64,000 bases of DNA from NCBI GenBank assembly GCA_024743255.1, contig JANSWY010000015.1, positions 19,027 through 83,026 on the forward strand. Direction: 5' to 3'. Position 1 is the stretch's first letter, and each line of letters opens with the position of its first letter. The translations under genes were made by a program, and so were the position numbers. This document shows positions 63,284 to 64,000 of this stretch, in pieces. The notes below the pieces were generated by a model. That model saw nothing but the letters and a program-made list of their open reading frames with translations. It did not search any database and was not told the DNA's origin. The stretch is from a bacterium (GTDB lineage Bacteria; Bacteroidota; Bacteroidia; Cytophagales; Cyclobacteriaceae).

Positions 63284-64000
63284 ATGATAAGCAACATTGA
63301 TATAGGTGTACTGGTACTTTATTTCATTTTAGTCCTGGGGATAGGTTTTATAATTGGACTGAAAACCAAAACTGGTGAGGATCTTTTCCTGGGAGGAAGA
63401 ACATTTGGGTGGGGACTTGTTGGTCTGTCACTGTTCGCTAGTAACATTTCAAGCTCCACAATCATTGGATTATCGGGAGCTGCTTACAGCACAGGTGTTG
63501 TGCAATCGGTATATGAGTGGGCATCCGCCATTCCTTTATTAATTGCAGCAGTCATATTTGTTCCTCTCTACTTAAGATCAAAAATCACGACAATACCCGA
63601 GTTTCTTGAATTAAGGTATGACGTACGATCAAGAAATTTCTTTTCCGCCATCACCATTTTTATAAGTGTAGTGGTAGAAATGTCTGGTGGACTTTATGCC
63701 GGTGCTATTGTTATTCAATTCTTTTTTCCAGATCTGGTACTATGGCACACTACATTGTTGATTGCTGTTGTGGCCGGAATCTACACTGCGTTTGGAGGAC
63801 TAAAAGCAGTAGTTTATACAGATGCAATTCAGGCAGTAATACTCATTGTGGGTTGTAGTGTTTTGACCTTTATCCTATTCGGGAAACTTGATTACTCATG
63901 GGATAACGTTTTGAAAGCTGCTCCTGAAGGACATTTCTCAATGATCCGACCGATTGGAGATGAATCTCTCCCATGGCCTGGGCTGATATTAGGAGTTCCG
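63284..64000 (+). CDS. sodium/solute symporter (SSS, SGLT-like), N-terminal part
   Basis: The first 239 residues; the gene continues beyond the window. Membrane helices alternate with the SSS pattern: GLKTKTGEDLFLGGRTFGWGLVGLSLFASNISSSTIIGLSGAAYSTG, then TTIPEFLELRYDVRSR and AFGGLKAVVYTDAIQ. SGLT-type transporters take up galactose or glucose with Na+. It starts six bases after the GH97 gene, so the pair probably releases and imports galactose. The residues that would fix specificity are out of sight. Confidence 0.92.
   Translation, partial: MISNIDIGVLVLYFILVLGIGFIIGLKTKTGEDLFLGGRTFGWGLVGLSLFASNISSSTIIGLSGAAYSTGVVQSVYEWASAIPLLIAAVIFVPLYLRSKITTIPEFLELRYDVRSRNFFSAITIFISVVVEMSGGLYAGAIVIQFFFPDLVLWHTTLLIAVVAGIYTAFGGLKAVVYTDAIQAVILIVGCSVLTFILFGKLDYSWDNVLKAAPEGHFSMIRPIGDESLPWPGLILGVP

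Overview
The window is a chromosomal stretch of a Bacteroidota bacterium, most likely a marine, carotenoid-pigmented member of the Cytophagales. The evidence is two SusC/SusD pairs, DUF4270 and DUF4286 proteins, many lipoproteins with a Bacteroidota-style signal, low G+C, several matches to the Bacteroidota -7 promoter element TAnnTTTG, and heptamer intergenic repeats. No rRNA, tRNA, prophage, insertion sequence or CRISPR array was found. The genus is not identifiable from sequence reading alone.

Layout. 1-10.7 kb: the 3' part of a SusC gene with its SusD, a DUF3179 lipoprotein overlapping a beta-barrel gene, and a second complete SusC/SusD pair. 10.8-15.8 kb: a FabH-like ketoacyl synthase, a solitary HNH endonuclease, a lipoprotein type I pullulanase and two tandem paralogous secreted proteins. 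15.8-22.6 kb: a carotenoid island on the minus strand (cruF-like hydratase, CarH/LitR-like MerR regulator, ECF sigma factor, crtI, crtB, crtYcd, ispH, crtZ). 22.6-34.6 kb: mostly housekeeping genes (serS, rho, gltX, ridA, glmS) plus a DUF4270 lipoprotein and a one-domain glycogen-synthase-like protein. 34.7-38.1 kb: panC, panD, a flippase-like membrane protein, rfaE2 and a zinc peptidase. 38.2-44.4 kb: acyl-CoA dehydrogenase, AraC regulator, two small membrane proteins, Na/Pi symporter, M20 amidohydrolase and a SPOR lipoprotein. 44.4-51 kb: secA, dapF and the classic rpsP-rimM-trmD-rplS group. 51.3-57.2 kb: a complete 2-oxoglutarate dehydrogenase operon (sucA, sucB, a 54-aa membrane ORF, lpdA). 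57.2-64 kb: heptamer repeats, a PhnZ-like HD protein, glpD, a degenerate-Nudix regulator and a divergent GH97 retaining alpha-galactosidase with the start of a sodium/sugar symporter.

The most interesting system is the carotenoid island. The MerR protein keeps the residues that form the B12 light sensor in CarH. The promoter region of the sigma-crt operon (20722-20954) carries three long inverted repeats built from the 11-mer TTTTGTTTAAG, one of them overlapping a TAnnTTTG promoter element. Together with an ECF sigma gene that heads the operon and has no adjacent anti-sigma gene, this looks like a Bacteroidota counterpart of the light-responsive LitR-LitS/CarH circuits. It appears to drive synthesis of a monocyclic hydroxylated carotenoid, with the isoprenoid enzyme IspH in the same operon.

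Other points worth checking are a glycogen-synthase N-domain with a changed sugar-binding motif, a PhnZ-like protein with one apparent metal ligand replaced, the DUF3179/CCTGG-barrel pair, and the unannotated small membrane ORF inside the 2-oxoglutarate dehydrogenase operon.
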